From the NCBI RefSeq assembly GCF_013030945.1, contig NZ_JABBXF010000030.1, positions 1 through 64,000 of the forward strand: a DNA stretch of 64,000 bases, written 5' to 3'. Shown in pieces: positions 8,166 through 16,985 of the stretch (positions are counted from its first letter, which is position 1; the number at the start of each line of letters is the position of its first letter). The translations under genes and the position numbers were made by a program. This DNA comes from Streptomyces morookaense. GTDB lineage: Bacteria; Actinomycetota; Actinomycetes; Streptomycetales; Streptomycetaceae. The notes under the pieces were generated by a model. That model did not search any database. It saw only the letters and a list, made by a program, of their open reading frames with translations, and was not told where the DNA came from.

Positions 8166-8999
8166 TCACTTGAGGCGCCGGGTGGCGGGGCGGCCGTCCC
8201 AGCGGTAGCGGCTCGTCGAGCGTCGGATGAGCATGCGGAGCGTGACGAGAGTCGCGGCGAGGTGGAGGTAGAACTCGACGACCGCGCCGTTCCTCTCGGT
8301 GCAACGCCGGAGCTTGCCGTAGCCATTCATCCACGGGTGCGTCCGTTCCACGGTCCACCGCTTACCGGCCTGGATCGGGGCAGGTACACCCTTGCGGGCG
8401 ATCTCACCAGTGAAGCCCAACTCCCGGAGCAGAGTGCGGGACTTGTTGTTGTCGTAGCCCCGGTCGAGGTTGACGTTCACATCCTCGGGCAAGGGTCCCA
8501 TCTGTCCGATGGCCGCTTCGAGGGTCGGGCCGAGGAGAGGCGAGTCATGGCGGTTGGCCCCTGCGGCGACCAGGCCGATCGGGACGCCGCTCCCGTCGGA
8601 GGCGAGCGAGCGCTTCAGGCCCTGCTTCCCGCGGTCGACCGGGGAGCGGCCTGCGCACTCGCCGCCGCACGGGGCCTTGGTGATGCAGCCGTCGACGGAT
8701 ATCCCGGACAGCTCCAGGCCGATCATGCGATCGTACACCTGGAGCGCGATGGCGTGGACGACCTCGGAAATGCCTTGCGTGGCCCGCTCTTTGAGCCGTC
8801 GGCGGATGGTTCGGTCGGAGCATCCGGGACTGGACAGGCGCTCGTAACCCGAGCCGTGGACCAGCGCGAGCACCAGGTGTTCGAACACGATCCGGTCGGG
8901 GATTCTGCGGCGGTGGCAGCCGAGCGGGGGCCCCGCGGCGAATTCCAGCCGTGTGGGCAGGAGTGCGGCGAACTGGTCCCAGGGGTTTGAGCAGACAAG
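8166..8999 (-). mobile_element. IS5-family-type transposase, start codon not clear
   Basis: The frame reads LVCSNPWDQFAALLPTRLEF at 8999 and continues through FEHLVLALVHGSGYERL, the DDE-type motifs VDGCITKAPCGG and NVNLDRGYDNNKSR, and the final ERTHPWMNGYGKL and RYRWDGRPATRRLK. These match a common Streptomyces IS5-group DDE transposase. The normal N-terminal Met and first few residues are not visible. The frame stays open upstream without a convincing start; the first GTG start in frame is at 8888. I could not find terminal inverted repeats or target duplication by eye. The element is therefore probably an end-eroded, inactive copy. Confidence 0.75.
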
Positions 9000-9152
9000 G
9001 CGGCAGCGCGGGCACGGCTGTCCTTCGTGATCCCGGCCGGCCTCGCCTTCCAGCGCTTCAGTTGCGCCGCCGTGCAGGAGGCCGCCGCGCGCGAGGCGCG
9101 GCGGCCCATGTGCCCGGGCTGCGGACGGAAGTTCAGGCTGAGCCCTGGGCTG

Positions 9153-10028
9153 CTACGGCAGCCGGGCGAAGACGTGCACCGCTTCGCGCTTCGCGAACTC
9201 CTCGCTCAGCGGCCGCCCGTGGGCCGCGGCCGTCTCCTCGGCCGGCACGCTGCGCGTCTGCCAGCCCAGGTCCGCCAGGCGGTCCGCCGGCTTGGTGCGC
9301 TCGTCGGTGTGGATCAGTTCGGTGATGTCGACGCCCAGGGTGCGGACGCTGCCCTGCACGGCCTCCTTGCCCCGTGCCGCCGCCCAGGTGTTGCCGAAGG
9401 TCTCCACCGCGAAGCGGCTGCCGGGGGCGGAGAGCCGGTGGATCTCCTGGAAGAGTCCTTCCTCGGCCTCCGGGGGAAGGTAGGGCAGGAGTCCTTCCGC
9501 GAGCCAGGCGGTGGGCCGTGCACGGTCGAAGCCCGCCGCTTCCAGTGCCGTGGCCCAGTCGTCGCGCAAGTCGACGCCGACCGGCCGGTGTTCGCAGGAG
9601 GCGGCCGCTCCCTGCTCGCGCAGGACGCGCAGTTTGAAGTCCAGGACCAGCGGCTGGTCGATCTCGTGGACGACGGTTCCGGTCGGCCACTGCAGCCGGA
9701 AGGCCCGGGCGTCGAGCCCCGAGGCGAGCACCACGGCCTGGGTGATGCCCGCCGCGGCGGCGTCCTGGAAGAAGTCGTCGAAGGCCCCGGTCCGTACGGC
9801 GATGTACGTGGAGGTGTCCGACCAGTAGTGCTGTACACCGGTGGCCTCGGCCTCGGCCGCCGTCGTGGGCAATGGCACGGGCGGCCGGGCCTCCTCGACG
9901 AAGCGGGCCGCGTACGGGTCCTGTATCAGGGGGTCCGGCCGGCTCGTCTCGACGGCCCTGGCGGCCGCCACCGCCAGTGCGGTGATGCCGATGCCCGAGA
10001 CGATGTCCCACTGCTGGTCCGTGCTCAC
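9153..10028 (-). CDS. class I SAM-dependent methyltransferase (leucine carboxyl methyltransferase-like family)
   Basis: This 291-residue protein starts at GTG (MSTDQQWDIVSGIG). It has the features of the large mycobacterial/streptomycete putative O-methyltransferase family: TALAVAAARAVE, the DPYAARFV segment, the SAM loop ITQAVVLASGLDARAFRL, and WLAEGLLPYLPP. It likely methylates a carboxyl or hydroxyl group of an unknown substrate. It sits 99 bases downstream of an SDR gene on the same strand and may share its transcript. Confidence 0.85.
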   Translation of the reverse strand: MSTDQQWDIVSGIGITALAVAAARAVETSRPDPLIQDPYAARFVEEARPPVPLPTTAAEAEATGVQHYWSDTSTYIAVRTGAFDDFFQDAAAAGITQAVVLASGLDARAFRLQWPTGTVVHEIDQPLVLDFKLRVLREQGAAASCEHRPVGVDLRDDWATALEAAGFDRARPTAWLAEGLLPYLPPEAEEGLFQEIHRLSAPGSRFAVETFGNTWAAARGKEAVQGSVRTLGVDITELIHTDERTKPADRLADLGWQTRSVPAEETAAAHGRPLSEEFAKREAVHVFARLP

Positions 10029-10127
10029 GAACGCCTCCTGCGATCCACCTCGTTGAACAGGTGGTCATGCTAAGCGTGTGCAGGCGATCAGCACCAGGTC
10101 GTAGCTCCAGGCAACTTATGGGCCCCG

Positions 10128-10955
10128 TCACCTATGCCCGCTCCCCCGCGGCTCCATGCGGAAGGCGAACCCCGCGGTCCCCGGGTCGACGGACGTCACA
10201 CCGCCGTCGACCGTGAGCACCGCGCCGTTGACGAACGAGGCCGCGGGCGACAGCAGCCAGCCGATCGCCTCCGCGACCTCCTCCGGCCGGCCCGCGCGAC
10301 GGGCCGGGATCAGCCGGGCCGCCTCCTCGTACGCGGCCTCCAGGCCGTCCGCCCCCTCCCCCAGCTGTTCCTCGTCGGCGAAGCGGGCCATGCGCCGGTC
10401 GGCCATCTCGGTGCGGATCCAGCTGGGGCAGACGGTGTTGGCGCGCAGGCCCTGCGGCCCGTAGTCGACCGCGAGCGAACTGCACAGCTGCAACAGGGCC
10501 GCCTTGGACGTGGCATAGGCCGCGTTGGCGACCCCGTTGCGCAGAGCCGCGACGGAGGCGACGGCCACGACGGAGCCCTGCACCTGCAACAGGTGTGGCA
10601 GGGCAGCACGCATGAGGTGGAACGGGCCGGTGAGGTTGATGCTCATGACGGCTTCCCAGTCCGCCACCGAGAGGTCGCCGACGGCCCCGCTCCGTCCGAT
10701 GCCCGCGTTGAGCACCAGCCCGTCGAGCCGCCCGTAGGCCGAGACGGCCGCCTCGACCAGGGCACCGGCCGCGTCCGGGTCGGCGGCGTCCGACGGGTGG
10801 GCCAGGGCGCCGGTCTCCTCGGCGATGCGCTGCAGGGGTTCGGGTCTGCGGCCGGAGACGACCACCCGGTGCCCGGCGGCGCGCAGCAGCCGCGCCGTCG
10901 CGGCACCGATGCCGGTTCCCCCGCCGGTCACGATGACAACTCGTCCGTCCATCAT
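10128..10955 (-). CDS. short-chain dehydrogenase/reductase
   Basis: This 275-residue classical SDR has the NAD(P)-binding motif TGGGTGIG near the N-terminus, NAG in LVLNAGIG, catalytic Ser in VASVAA, and YATSK for the Tyr/Lys pair. It ends with the common substrate-side segment FVNGAVLTVDGG. The enzyme would oxidise or reduce an alcohol/ketone; the substrate is not evident. Two adjacent Met codons at the start make the exact initiation ambiguous by one residue. Confidence 0.9.
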   Translation of the reverse strand: MMDGRVVIVTGGGTGIGAATARLLRAAGHRVVVSGRRPEPLQRIAEETGALAHPSDAADPDAAGALVEAAVSAYGRLDGLVLNAGIGRSGAVGDLSVADWEAVMSINLTGPFHLMRAALPHLLQVQGSVVAVASVAALRNGVANAAYATSKAALLQLCSSLAVDYGPQGLRANTVCPSWIRTEMADRRMARFADEEQLGEGADGLEAAYEEAARLIPARRAGRPEEVAEAIGWLLSPAASFVNGAVLTVDGGVTSVDPGTAGFAFRMEPRGSGHR

Positions 10956-11053
10956 GGTGTTCGATCATACGGAGCCCTTGTCCCGACCGACTACGCTCGG
11001 AGAGGTACAGTGCCGCAGCCCGGACAGGGCGTGGTGAACGGGGGTTTCGGACA

Positions 11054-11563
11054 ATGCGCTATCTGGTACGCGACCGCATGCTCGCCTTCCACGAGGAGGC
11101 GTGGGTCGAGACCGAGCACCGGGAGAAGATCTTCAAGGTCAACAGGAAGTTCTTCCGGCTGCGCGGCACGTTCGTCTTCGTGGACACCCAGGGCAACCAG
11201 GTGGCCAGCATCGTCAAGAAGTTCTTCACCCTCCACCACACGATCCTCATCGAGCGGAACGACGTGGTGGAGGCCCGGATCAGCAAGCGGGCGTTCACGT
11301 TCTTCGGGGACCGCTTCAAGGTGACCTTGCGCGACGGGCGCCGGCTGCGGATCGCCGGCAACTTCTGGGACAAGGAGTTCGACATCCAGGACCGGGACCA
11401 GGGCATCACCCTGGCCCATATCTCCCGGCGCTGGTTCACCGTCCGCGACGCCTACGCGGTCGACGTGCTGAGCCAGGAGGACCCGACCCTGCTGATCATT
11501 CTGGCGGTGTGCGTGGACCACACCCTTCAGGACATGAAGGGCGAAAAGGTCACCAACCTCTGA
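11054..11563 (+). CDS. LURP-one-related / scramblase-like protein
   Basis: This 169-residue beta-rich protein follows the LURP-one (tubby-like) pattern: MRYLVRDRMLAFHEEAWVET, then repeated strands KIFKVNRKFFRLRGTF, ASIVKKFFTLHHTILIERN, FKVTLRDGRRLRIAGNFWDK, and a C-terminal hydrophobic helix LLIILAVCVDHTL. Bacterial members are common single genes of unknown function, thought to associate with membranes. The start is ATG at 11054. It is convergent with the downstream P450 gene. Confidence 0.8.
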   Translation: MRYLVRDRMLAFHEEAWVETEHREKIFKVNRKFFRLRGTFVFVDTQGNQVASIVKKFFTLHHTILIERNDVVEARISKRAFTFFGDRFKVTLRDGRRLRIAGNFWDKEFDIQDRDQGITLAHISRRWFTVRDAYAVDVLSQEDPTLLIILAVCVDHTLQDMKGEKVTNL

Positions 11564-11587
11564 CCCGGCGGACCGTGCACGGAGCTC

Positions 11588-12787
11588 TCAGCACTCCACC
11601 CGCAGTTCCCGCAGCCCCCGTATGACGAACCCCGGCTTCCACTGCGGCTCCGCCACCAGCCGCAGCCCCGGCACCCGCCGCAGCAACGCACCGAACACCG
11701 CGGCGAGTTCGAGCCGGGCGAGCGGCGCCCCCAGGCAGTAGTGGATCCCGGCGCCGAAACTGAGGTGGGCGCTGCCGGTGCGGGTCACGTCCAGCCGGTC
11801 GGGGTCGGGGAAGACGGCGGGGTCGTGATTGGCGGAGCCGAGCAGGAGGGCCACCTCGCTCCCGCGCTCGACGACGGTGCCGCCGATCTCGATGTCGTCG
11901 AGCACCCAGCGCTCGAAGAGCTGCAACGGGGTGTCGTAGCGCATCAGTTCCTCGACCGCCTGCGGGACGAGCGCGGGATCCCGGCGCAGGGCGGCGAGCT
12001 GGTCCGGGTGACGGAACAGTGCCCACCAGCCGTTCCCGGTGGTGTTGACGGTGGCCTCGTGGCCGGCGTTGAGGAGCAGGGCGCAGGTGGAGACGACCTC
12101 CTGCTCGCTCAGCCGCTCGCCCTCGTCGCAGGCGGCCACCAGCGCACTGATCAGGTCGTCGGCGGGGCGGACCCGGCGGTCGGCGATCAACTCGCGCAGG
12201 TAGGCGGAGAACTCGACGGAGGCGCGTACGGCGCGCTGCGCCGTCGCCTCGTCCGGGTTGAGCTCGTACATTCCGCAGATGTCGGCAGACCAGGGCCGCA
12301 GCAGCCCGCGGTCGGCGGCGGGGACGCCGAGCATCTCGGCGATGACGGCCACGGGCAGCGGTTCGGCCACGTCCGCGATCAGGTCGCCGCCGCCCTCGGC
12401 GAGGAGTCCGTCCACCAGCTCGCGCACCAGCCGTTCGACCACGGGCGCCAGGGCGGTGACCGTGCGCGGGGTGAACGCCTGTGTCACGAGGCGGCGGATC
12501 CGGGTGTGGTCGGGGGCTTCGAGGTCGAGCAGACCGTTGTCGTTGAGGACGTGGAAGGGCTCGTGCCCGGCGGGCGGCGGGGTGCGCCCGAACTCCTCGT
12601 GCGTGAACCGGTGCAGATAGGTCCGCCCCAGCCGCCGGTCGCCCAGCAGGGCCCGGACGTCGGCGTGATGCGGCACCAGCCACTGCCCGCTCGGGGCGAA
12701 CCAGTGGACCCGCCCGGCGGCGCGGAGTTCGGCGAAGCCGGGGTAGGGGTCGGCGACGAAGGCAGGAGACCAGGGATCGAAAGCCAT
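11588..12787 (-). CDS. cytochrome P450
   Basis: This 399-residue bacterial class I P450 has the I-helix oxygen-activation region LLLNAGHEATVN, the K-helix ExxR (EELMR), and the heme loop FGAGIHYCLGAPLARLE with the Cys thiolate ligand. Length is normal for the family. No ferredoxin or ferredoxin reductase gene is next to it, so redox partners must come from elsewhere. The substrate is unknown and there is no biosynthetic cluster around it. Confidence 0.93.
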   Translation of the reverse strand: MAFDPWSPAFVADPYPGFAELRAAGRVHWFAPSGQWLVPHHADVRALLGDRRLGRTYLHRFTHEEFGRTPPPAGHEPFHVLNDNGLLDLEAPDHTRIRRLVTQAFTPRTVTALAPVVERLVRELVDGLLAEGGGDLIADVAEPLPVAVIAEMLGVPAADRGLLRPWSADICGMYELNPDEATAQRAVRASVEFSAYLRELIADRRVRPADDLISALVAACDEGERLSEQEVVSTCALLLNAGHEATVNTTGNGWWALFRHPDQLAALRRDPALVPQAVEELMRYDTPLQLFERWVLDDIEIGGTVVERGSEVALLLGSANHDPAVFPDPDRLDVTRTGSAHLSFGAGIHYCLGAPLARLELAAVFGALLRRVPGLRLVAEPQWKPGFVIRGLRELRVEC

Positions 12788-12833
12788 GTGCGGATGCTAA
12801 GCGCTCCGCGGGAAGCGCAGTACGTCAACTGCG

Positions 12834-12881
12834 GGCTCGTCGTGGCCTGTCGCGCAGTTCCCCGCGCCCCTTGGGGGCGTC
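12834..12881. repeat. dispersed Streptomyces-type intergenic repeat, copy 1
   Basis: The core GTCGCGCAGTTCCCCGCGCC is followed by a short G/C-rich palindrome (CCCCTTGGGGG). A second copy with the same core is at 44288-44332. From memory this element is frequent between genes in Streptomyces genomes; the palindrome may act as a weak terminator. Confidence 0.6.
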
Positions 12882-12943
12882 CGGAGACACACCGGCCGTG
12901 CGCCCCGCCCCGGAGGGAAAGGCCACACGGCCGGTGCCGTTCA

Positions 12944-14074
12944 TCAGGTGCGGTACGCGAAGTACACCGAATCCGGGTTGGCGGCAATGATGCTCGCCAC
13001 CGACTTCCGGAAGGTGTTGGTGGAGTGGTACGTCAGGTACGGGATGCCGAGCCGGCTCCGGTAAGTGACGATCATGGAGTGGTCCTTCGACCCGTCACCC
13101 TCGAAGTCCATCTGCAGGATGTCGCCGACATCCATCTGGTAGACGTTCGCGAGGCTGGTGGCCCGCTTCGAGGACATCGCGAACGACGACCACTCGTTGA
13201 CACCCACCCAGGACGTGGAGTCGCCCTTGGAGTTGGACCACCACTTCGTGGAGTCCGAGGCCGCGCCGGGCGCGTCCTTCCATCCGCCGGCCTTGAGGGC
13301 CTGGCTGATGAAGTTGGTGCAGTCGCCGCCCTCGTCGTTGTAGTCGCGGTACTGGGGGTTGTAGTTCCGCCAGTACTTCTCCGCATAGGCGGCCATGGCC
13401 TTGTAGTCGTAGCCGCCCGGCTTCTGGGACTTGGGCATCGGACGCGCGGGCCATGTGATGGACGCGGGCGTCGCCTTGAGGGGGCCGCCCTTGTCCGGCG
13501 TCGGGGCCGGCGTCTTCTGGGGCTGGTTGATGGCCCGGGGGCCGTCGTCCAGCGGCTTCATGTCCGCGAGCTCCCACTTGCCGCCCGACACGCGGTGGAA
13601 GTTGAGCTCGTGGTGGGCCGTGAAGCCGGTCGTGCGCGGTTCGTCGCCGCGGACCTGCTTGTAGTGGTAGACCGTGACCTCGGTGACGTAGACCGTGGCA
13701 CGGCCGCCCTTGACCGTGGTGCTGTCCGTGGTGACCCGGGTCTCGGCGCCGGTGTACGCCTCGCCGAGGGAGTTGAGGCGCTTCTTGCGGGTCCGCAGCG
13801 AGGTCAGACCGTCTTCCTCGTTGCGCTCCCAGCGGCTGGAGAGGCGGACCTTCTTCTCGTGCGTCTCTATTCGGCTGCCCTGACGGTTGCCGTCGACGAG
13901 CGCTGCCGAGCGCTGGGTGATCACGTCGTCCGCGATGCGGCCGAAGGACGCGGCCGTTGCCTTGTCCACGGTGTTGCGGGCCTCGCCCGCGTTCGCGAAG
14001 GTGCTGGGCAGCAGCACTGCCGACACACCCGCGGCCGCTGCCACGCCGACGGCGATCTTCGTCTTTCTCTTCAC
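12944..14074 (-). CDS. secreted amidase-domain (Amidase_6-like) protein
   Basis: This 376-residue protein begins at GTG 14074, chosen because AAGGAG lies just upstream and the product then starts with a Sec signal (VKRKTKIAVGVAAAAG ... FANA). The middle has a helical/beta region of unknown role and a Pro/Thr linker (PQKTPAPTPDKG). The C-terminal 150 residues match the putative amidase domain: YDYKAMAAYAEKYW, GGDCTNFISQAL with a likely catalytic Cys, KDHSMIVTYRS with the likely His, and a TYHSTNTF ending. The fold is papain/NlpC-like and the presumed target is cell wall or an extracellular amide. It is a single gene, divergent from nothing obvious. Confidence 0.82.
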   Translation of the reverse strand: MKRKTKIAVGVAAAAGVSAVLLPSTFANAGEARNTVDKATAASFGRIADDVITQRSAALVDGNRQGSRIETHEKKVRLSSRWERNEEDGLTSLRTRKKRLNSLGEAYTGAETRVTTDSTTVKGGRATVYVTEVTVYHYKQVRGDEPRTTGFTAHHELNFHRVSGGKWELADMKPLDDGPRAINQPQKTPAPTPDKGGPLKATPASITWPARPMPKSQKPGGYDYKAMAAYAEKYWRNYNPQYRDYNDEGGDCTNFISQALKAGGWKDAPGAASDSTKWWSNSKGDSTSWVGVNEWSSFAMSSKRATSLANVYQMDVGDILQMDFEGDGSKDHSMIVTYRSRLGIPYLTYHSTNTFRKSVASIIAANPDSVYFAYRT

Positions 14075-14232
14075 GTAGTGACTCCTTGCCTCCCGGCCCG
14101 AGCGGGCCAGGAGACGGAATCTTCGCACACACTTCCCTCACACAAATACGCGCTTGTTACCGCGTGAAACACCCCGTCAGTTCCGCCCCGGAGACGACCG
14201 GTACACACCGGTGGATACCGGACGTTCTCCTG

Positions 14233-14904
14233 TTACGCGGCCGGGGCAAGGGGGCACAACTGCCGCCCCACGCGCTGCTCCAGCCCCTCCCGCACGGCAG
14301 GCCACTCCTCGTCGAGGACGGAGTAGAAGGCCGTGCCCCGGACCATGCCGTCCAGGCCGCGGGTGTGGGCCCGGTGGACGCCGTCGAGAACCGCGCCCAG
14401 GCGCTCGATCGCCGCGCGCGAGCGCAGGTTACGGGCGTCGGCGCGCAGCGAGACGCGGCGGACGCCCCAGGTCTCGAAGGCGTGGCGCAGCAGGAGCAGT
14501 TTGGTCTCGGTGTTGATCCCCGTGCCCTGGGCGCCGGCGGCGAGCCACGTGCCGCCGATCTCCGCCGCGTCGGGCACCGCGGTGAGCGGGTCGCCCAGCG
14601 GCCCGCGCGGGGCCGGCGGCCAGACCACGGGGCCCTGCCAGTAGTCCAGCTCGCAGAGCCGCGTCGAGCCCACGACCGCGCCGTCCGCTGTCCGCACCGT
14701 GGCGAAGGGCAGCGCGCGGCCGGCCGCCCGGGCCTCCAGGGCGTCGTGGACGTAACGTTCCATCGCTTCGACGCCGTTGGGCACGGGCGTGAAGAGGTAG
14801 CTGCTGCGGTCCTCGCCGGCTGCAGCAGCCAGGGCCTCGATGTGCTGCTCGCCGAGCGGCTCCAGCCGCACGGAGCGGCCGTGGAGGAAAACAGGTATGG
14901 GCAC
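14233..14904 (-). CDS. GNAT-family N-acetyltransferase (RimJ/RimL-like)
   Basis: This 223-residue protein starts VFLHGRSVRLEPLGEQHIEAL, continues with GSTRLCELDYW and IGGTWLAAGAQGTGINTETK for the acetyl-CoA site (a Q/G-x-G-x-N variant), and ends with RVSLRADARNLRSRAAIERLGA. This is the standard RimJ-like order. It likely acetylates an N-terminus, an amine metabolite or an antibiotic; the substrate is unknown. Confidence 0.85.
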   Translation of the reverse strand: MPIPVFLHGRSVRLEPLGEQHIEALAAAAGEDRSSYLFTPVPNGVEAMERYVHDALEARAAGRALPFATVRTADGAVVGSTRLCELDYWQGPVVWPPAPRGPLGDPLTAVPDAAEIGGTWLAAGAQGTGINTETKLLLLRHAFETWGVRRVSLRADARNLRSRAAIERLGAVLDGVHRAHTRGLDGMVRGTAFYSVLDEEWPAVREGLEQRVGRQLCPLAPAA

Positions 14905-15026
14905 TCTGTCGTGGATCTTTCAACGAAAGTGACGTGGGCGGCTCAGTATGGGGTCATGACGGCGGTGAAGGAAAGGCGGGGTTGCGAACGGCGGGCCACG
15001 GTCCGGTGAACGTAGGGCAACGGGGC

Positions 15027-15300
15027 TCAGGAGGCCCGTGACCTCCACCGCAGCACCCGGCCCAGCACACGGTCGGCCGGGAAGTATCCCAGGTGCCGCG
15101 GAAGCGGATCCGGTCGCCGGGCACCGCGGCCACCCGCTTGATCAGCCAGACCCGTCCCCGCACGACCGCCGGGCCGTCCGCCGCGCGCACGGGCGGCCGC
15201 GGCCAGGTGCTGCCGCAGCGCGGTGTGGACCTCGTGCTCCGCCTCGGCGTCCAGACCGGTCCAGGGTGCGTCGAGGATCATCAGGCGACGTCCAGCCGTG
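15027..15300 (-). pseudogene. fused remnants of an ABC-transporter ATPase and an S26 signal-peptidase-like protein
   Basis: Read downward from 15300, one frame gives RRLMILDAPWTGLDAEAEHE, which is a Walker B/D-loop region of an ABC ATPase (normally LLILDEPTSGLD). About 30 codons later a different frame gives RGRVWLIKRVAAVPGDRIRF, the Lys-containing box of S26 signal peptidases. After a further frame change comes LGYFPADRVLGRVLRW, their C-terminal box. Roughly 25-30 residues that should separate the last two boxes are missing. Such ATPase/S26 pairs occur in lanthipeptide-type clusters, and a LanB remnant lies 5 kb away. Nothing here is intact. Confidence 0.6.
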
Positions 15301-15475
15301 CGATGCCCCATGTGCCGTATTCGCATGCGCCGTTGAGGCACACCGGGCGGCCGAGTCTCCGTACTCCGGACGCGCCCTCCGTACGCCGACGGGGCGTTCC
15401 GCCCACCGGCCCCGCCGACCGGAAGCCCGGCCCCCGCGGCTCGCGGAGGCCGGTTCCGTCCGGTGCCGGCAGGAC

Positions 15476-15859
15476 TCAGCCGTTGCCGGAACCGTTGCCC
15501 GACACCACCGGGATCCCGTCCAGCAGATGCGACAGCGCGTCGTCGCCGTCCTGGATGGTGGAGTTCTGGGTGCACTGCGACTGCTGCTGCGAGGTGAGGA
15601 CGGGAACGTCCTGGACCCCGATGTTGAGGATCAGCGCGACCGGGTTGACATCGAGGCGGCCGAGGGCGATGCACGGCTCGTCGAGCGTGCCCTGCAGGAC
15701 GGTCATCGTGGGGCTTTCCTCGCCCCCGGTCTTCGTGCTGCCGTATTCGCTCTTCGCGTCATGTCCCGAGGTGGCGCTGCCCGTTGCCACAGCGGGTACG
15801 GCCATTGCCCCGGCCGCCGAAGCCGTCAGTGCGGCCGTCGCGAGTACCTTCCTGAGCAC
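15476..15859 (-). CDS. rodlin family protein
   Basis: This 127-residue secreted protein starts at GTG 15859 (GAAAGGCAG upstream) with a signal peptide ending around AVPAVAT. The mature part carries rodlin hallmarks: SPTMTVLQGTLDEPCIALGR, LNIGVQDVPVLTSQQQ, QCTQNSTIQDGDDALSHLLD and a terminal PVVSGNGSGNG. Rodlins form the paired rodlet layer on aerial hyphae and spores of streptomycetes together with chaplins. Two Cys are conserved. No second rodlin or chaplin gene is adjacent, whereas model species carry rdlA and rdlB as a divergent pair. Confidence 0.85.
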   Translation of the reverse strand: MLRKVLATAALTASAAGAMAVPAVATGSATSGHDAKSEYGSTKTGGEESPTMTVLQGTLDEPCIALGRLDVNPVALILNIGVQDVPVLTSQQQSQCTQNSTIQDGDDALSHLLDGIPVVSGNGSGNG

Positions 15860-15984
15860 GTTGCTGCCTTTCGCCTGCGAGGGGAGGTCATCTGGGTAAC
15901 CGATCCCGGGCGGGGAAGTTCCGAACACTCACTCGTTCGCCGCAGGCGCCTCGGCCTCGCCTGCCGTGGCGTTCCCCGGAGCAC

Positions 15985-16941
15985 TCAGGCCGACAACCGC
16001 GCGAGCAGCGCCCGTTCCTCCTCCGGCGAGAACCCGCGCTGCAAGGGCGGCTCGCCGCGTCCCCGGTCCCAGGCCAGCACGTCGGCCGCCGTCACCTCCA
16101 GCGGAGTTGCCGGCATACCCGCCGCCCTGGCGCGTGCCGGACTGCGCTGCTGCGACGGCCAGTGCGGGCGCACGAGAGGGAACATGGGCGGCACCCCGTC
16201 GGCCGGCACCCGCACGATCTCCACCTCGGTCCCCGCCACCCGCGCGCACGTCTCGATCAGCCCGCCGAGCGTGACGGGCTCGGCCGGGCCCACCGCGTGG
16301 AAGGCGCCCGGCCGGTCGGCGGCGAGCAACTGCACCACCAGGCGGGCCACATCACGCGAGTCGACGACCTGCACCGGCTGCTCCGGGTCGGCGGGCAACG
16401 CCACACGTCCCCCGCGCGCGGCCCGGCGCACCCAGTACGTGAACGTGTCCGTCGGGTCGTACGGGCCGGCCACCTTTCCCGGCCGCACGATCGTCGCCCG
16501 CGCACCGTGGCGGGCCAGGACGGCGTCCTCGCAGGCCACCTTGAGCCGGCCGTAGGTCTCGTCGTCGAGCACCTCGGCGTCCTGCAGGGGAGCGCGCCGC
16601 GGGGTGTCCTCGGTCGAGCCGGGGGCGATCCCTTCGCTCTCGTACACCGCGTGGCTGGAGATGAACAGGTACCGGCCGACCCGGTCGCCCAGCGCATCCA
16701 TCGCCTGGTCGACGTCCCGCGGGCGGAAGCCGCTGACGTCCACGACGGCGTCCCAACTGCCTTCGTGCAGCGCGTCGTAGTCGCCGGTCTCCCGGTCGCC
16801 GAGGAACCGGGTCAGACCGGGGAACAGATCGGCCCCGGTCATGCCGCGGTGGAACAGGCTCACCTCGGCCCCGCTGCGCAGGGCGTCCTCCACGATGGCG
16901 CGTCCCACGAAGGAGGTGCCGCCAAGTACGAGTATTTTCAT
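15985..16941 (-). CDS. NAD-dependent epimerase/dehydratase-like protein
   Basis: This 318-residue extended-SDR protein has MKILVLGGTSFVGRAIVEDA for the Rossmann loop, YLFISSHAVYE, a YGRLK motif in place of the usual YxxxK (Tyr and Lys present), and VRPGKVAGPYDPTDTFTYW. It lacks the sugar-nucleotide context, so a role as an isoflavone-reductase-like or atypical reductase is equally possible. The start at 16941 is chosen because the glycine-rich loop begins directly after it. Confidence 0.82.
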   Translation of the reverse strand: MKILVLGGTSFVGRAIVEDALRSGAEVSLFHRGMTGADLFPGLTRFLGDRETGDYDALHEGSWDAVVDVSGFRPRDVDQAMDALGDRVGRYLFISSHAVYESEGIAPGSTEDTPRRAPLQDAEVLDDETYGRLKVACEDAVLARHGARATIVRPGKVAGPYDPTDTFTYWVRRAARGGRVALPADPEQPVQVVDSRDVARLVVQLLAADRPGAFHAVGPAEPVTLGGLIETCARVAGTEVEIVRVPADGVPPMFPLVRPHWPSQQRSPARARAAGMPATPLEVTAADVLAWDRGRGEPPLQRGFSPEEERALLARLSA

Positions 16942-16985
16942 GGCGATTGACCTTACCGGCGCACTCCCGGCCGCACGCGCCCGGC

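Noticed and set aside
9015..9130. Plus-strand MCPGCGRKF zinc-ribbon-like reading
   Set aside because: Short, continues antisense to the methyltransferase gene; likely chance.
11741..14167. An 808-codon plus-strand frame
   Set aside because: Runs antisense through the P450 and amidase-domain genes; composition is non-protein-like.
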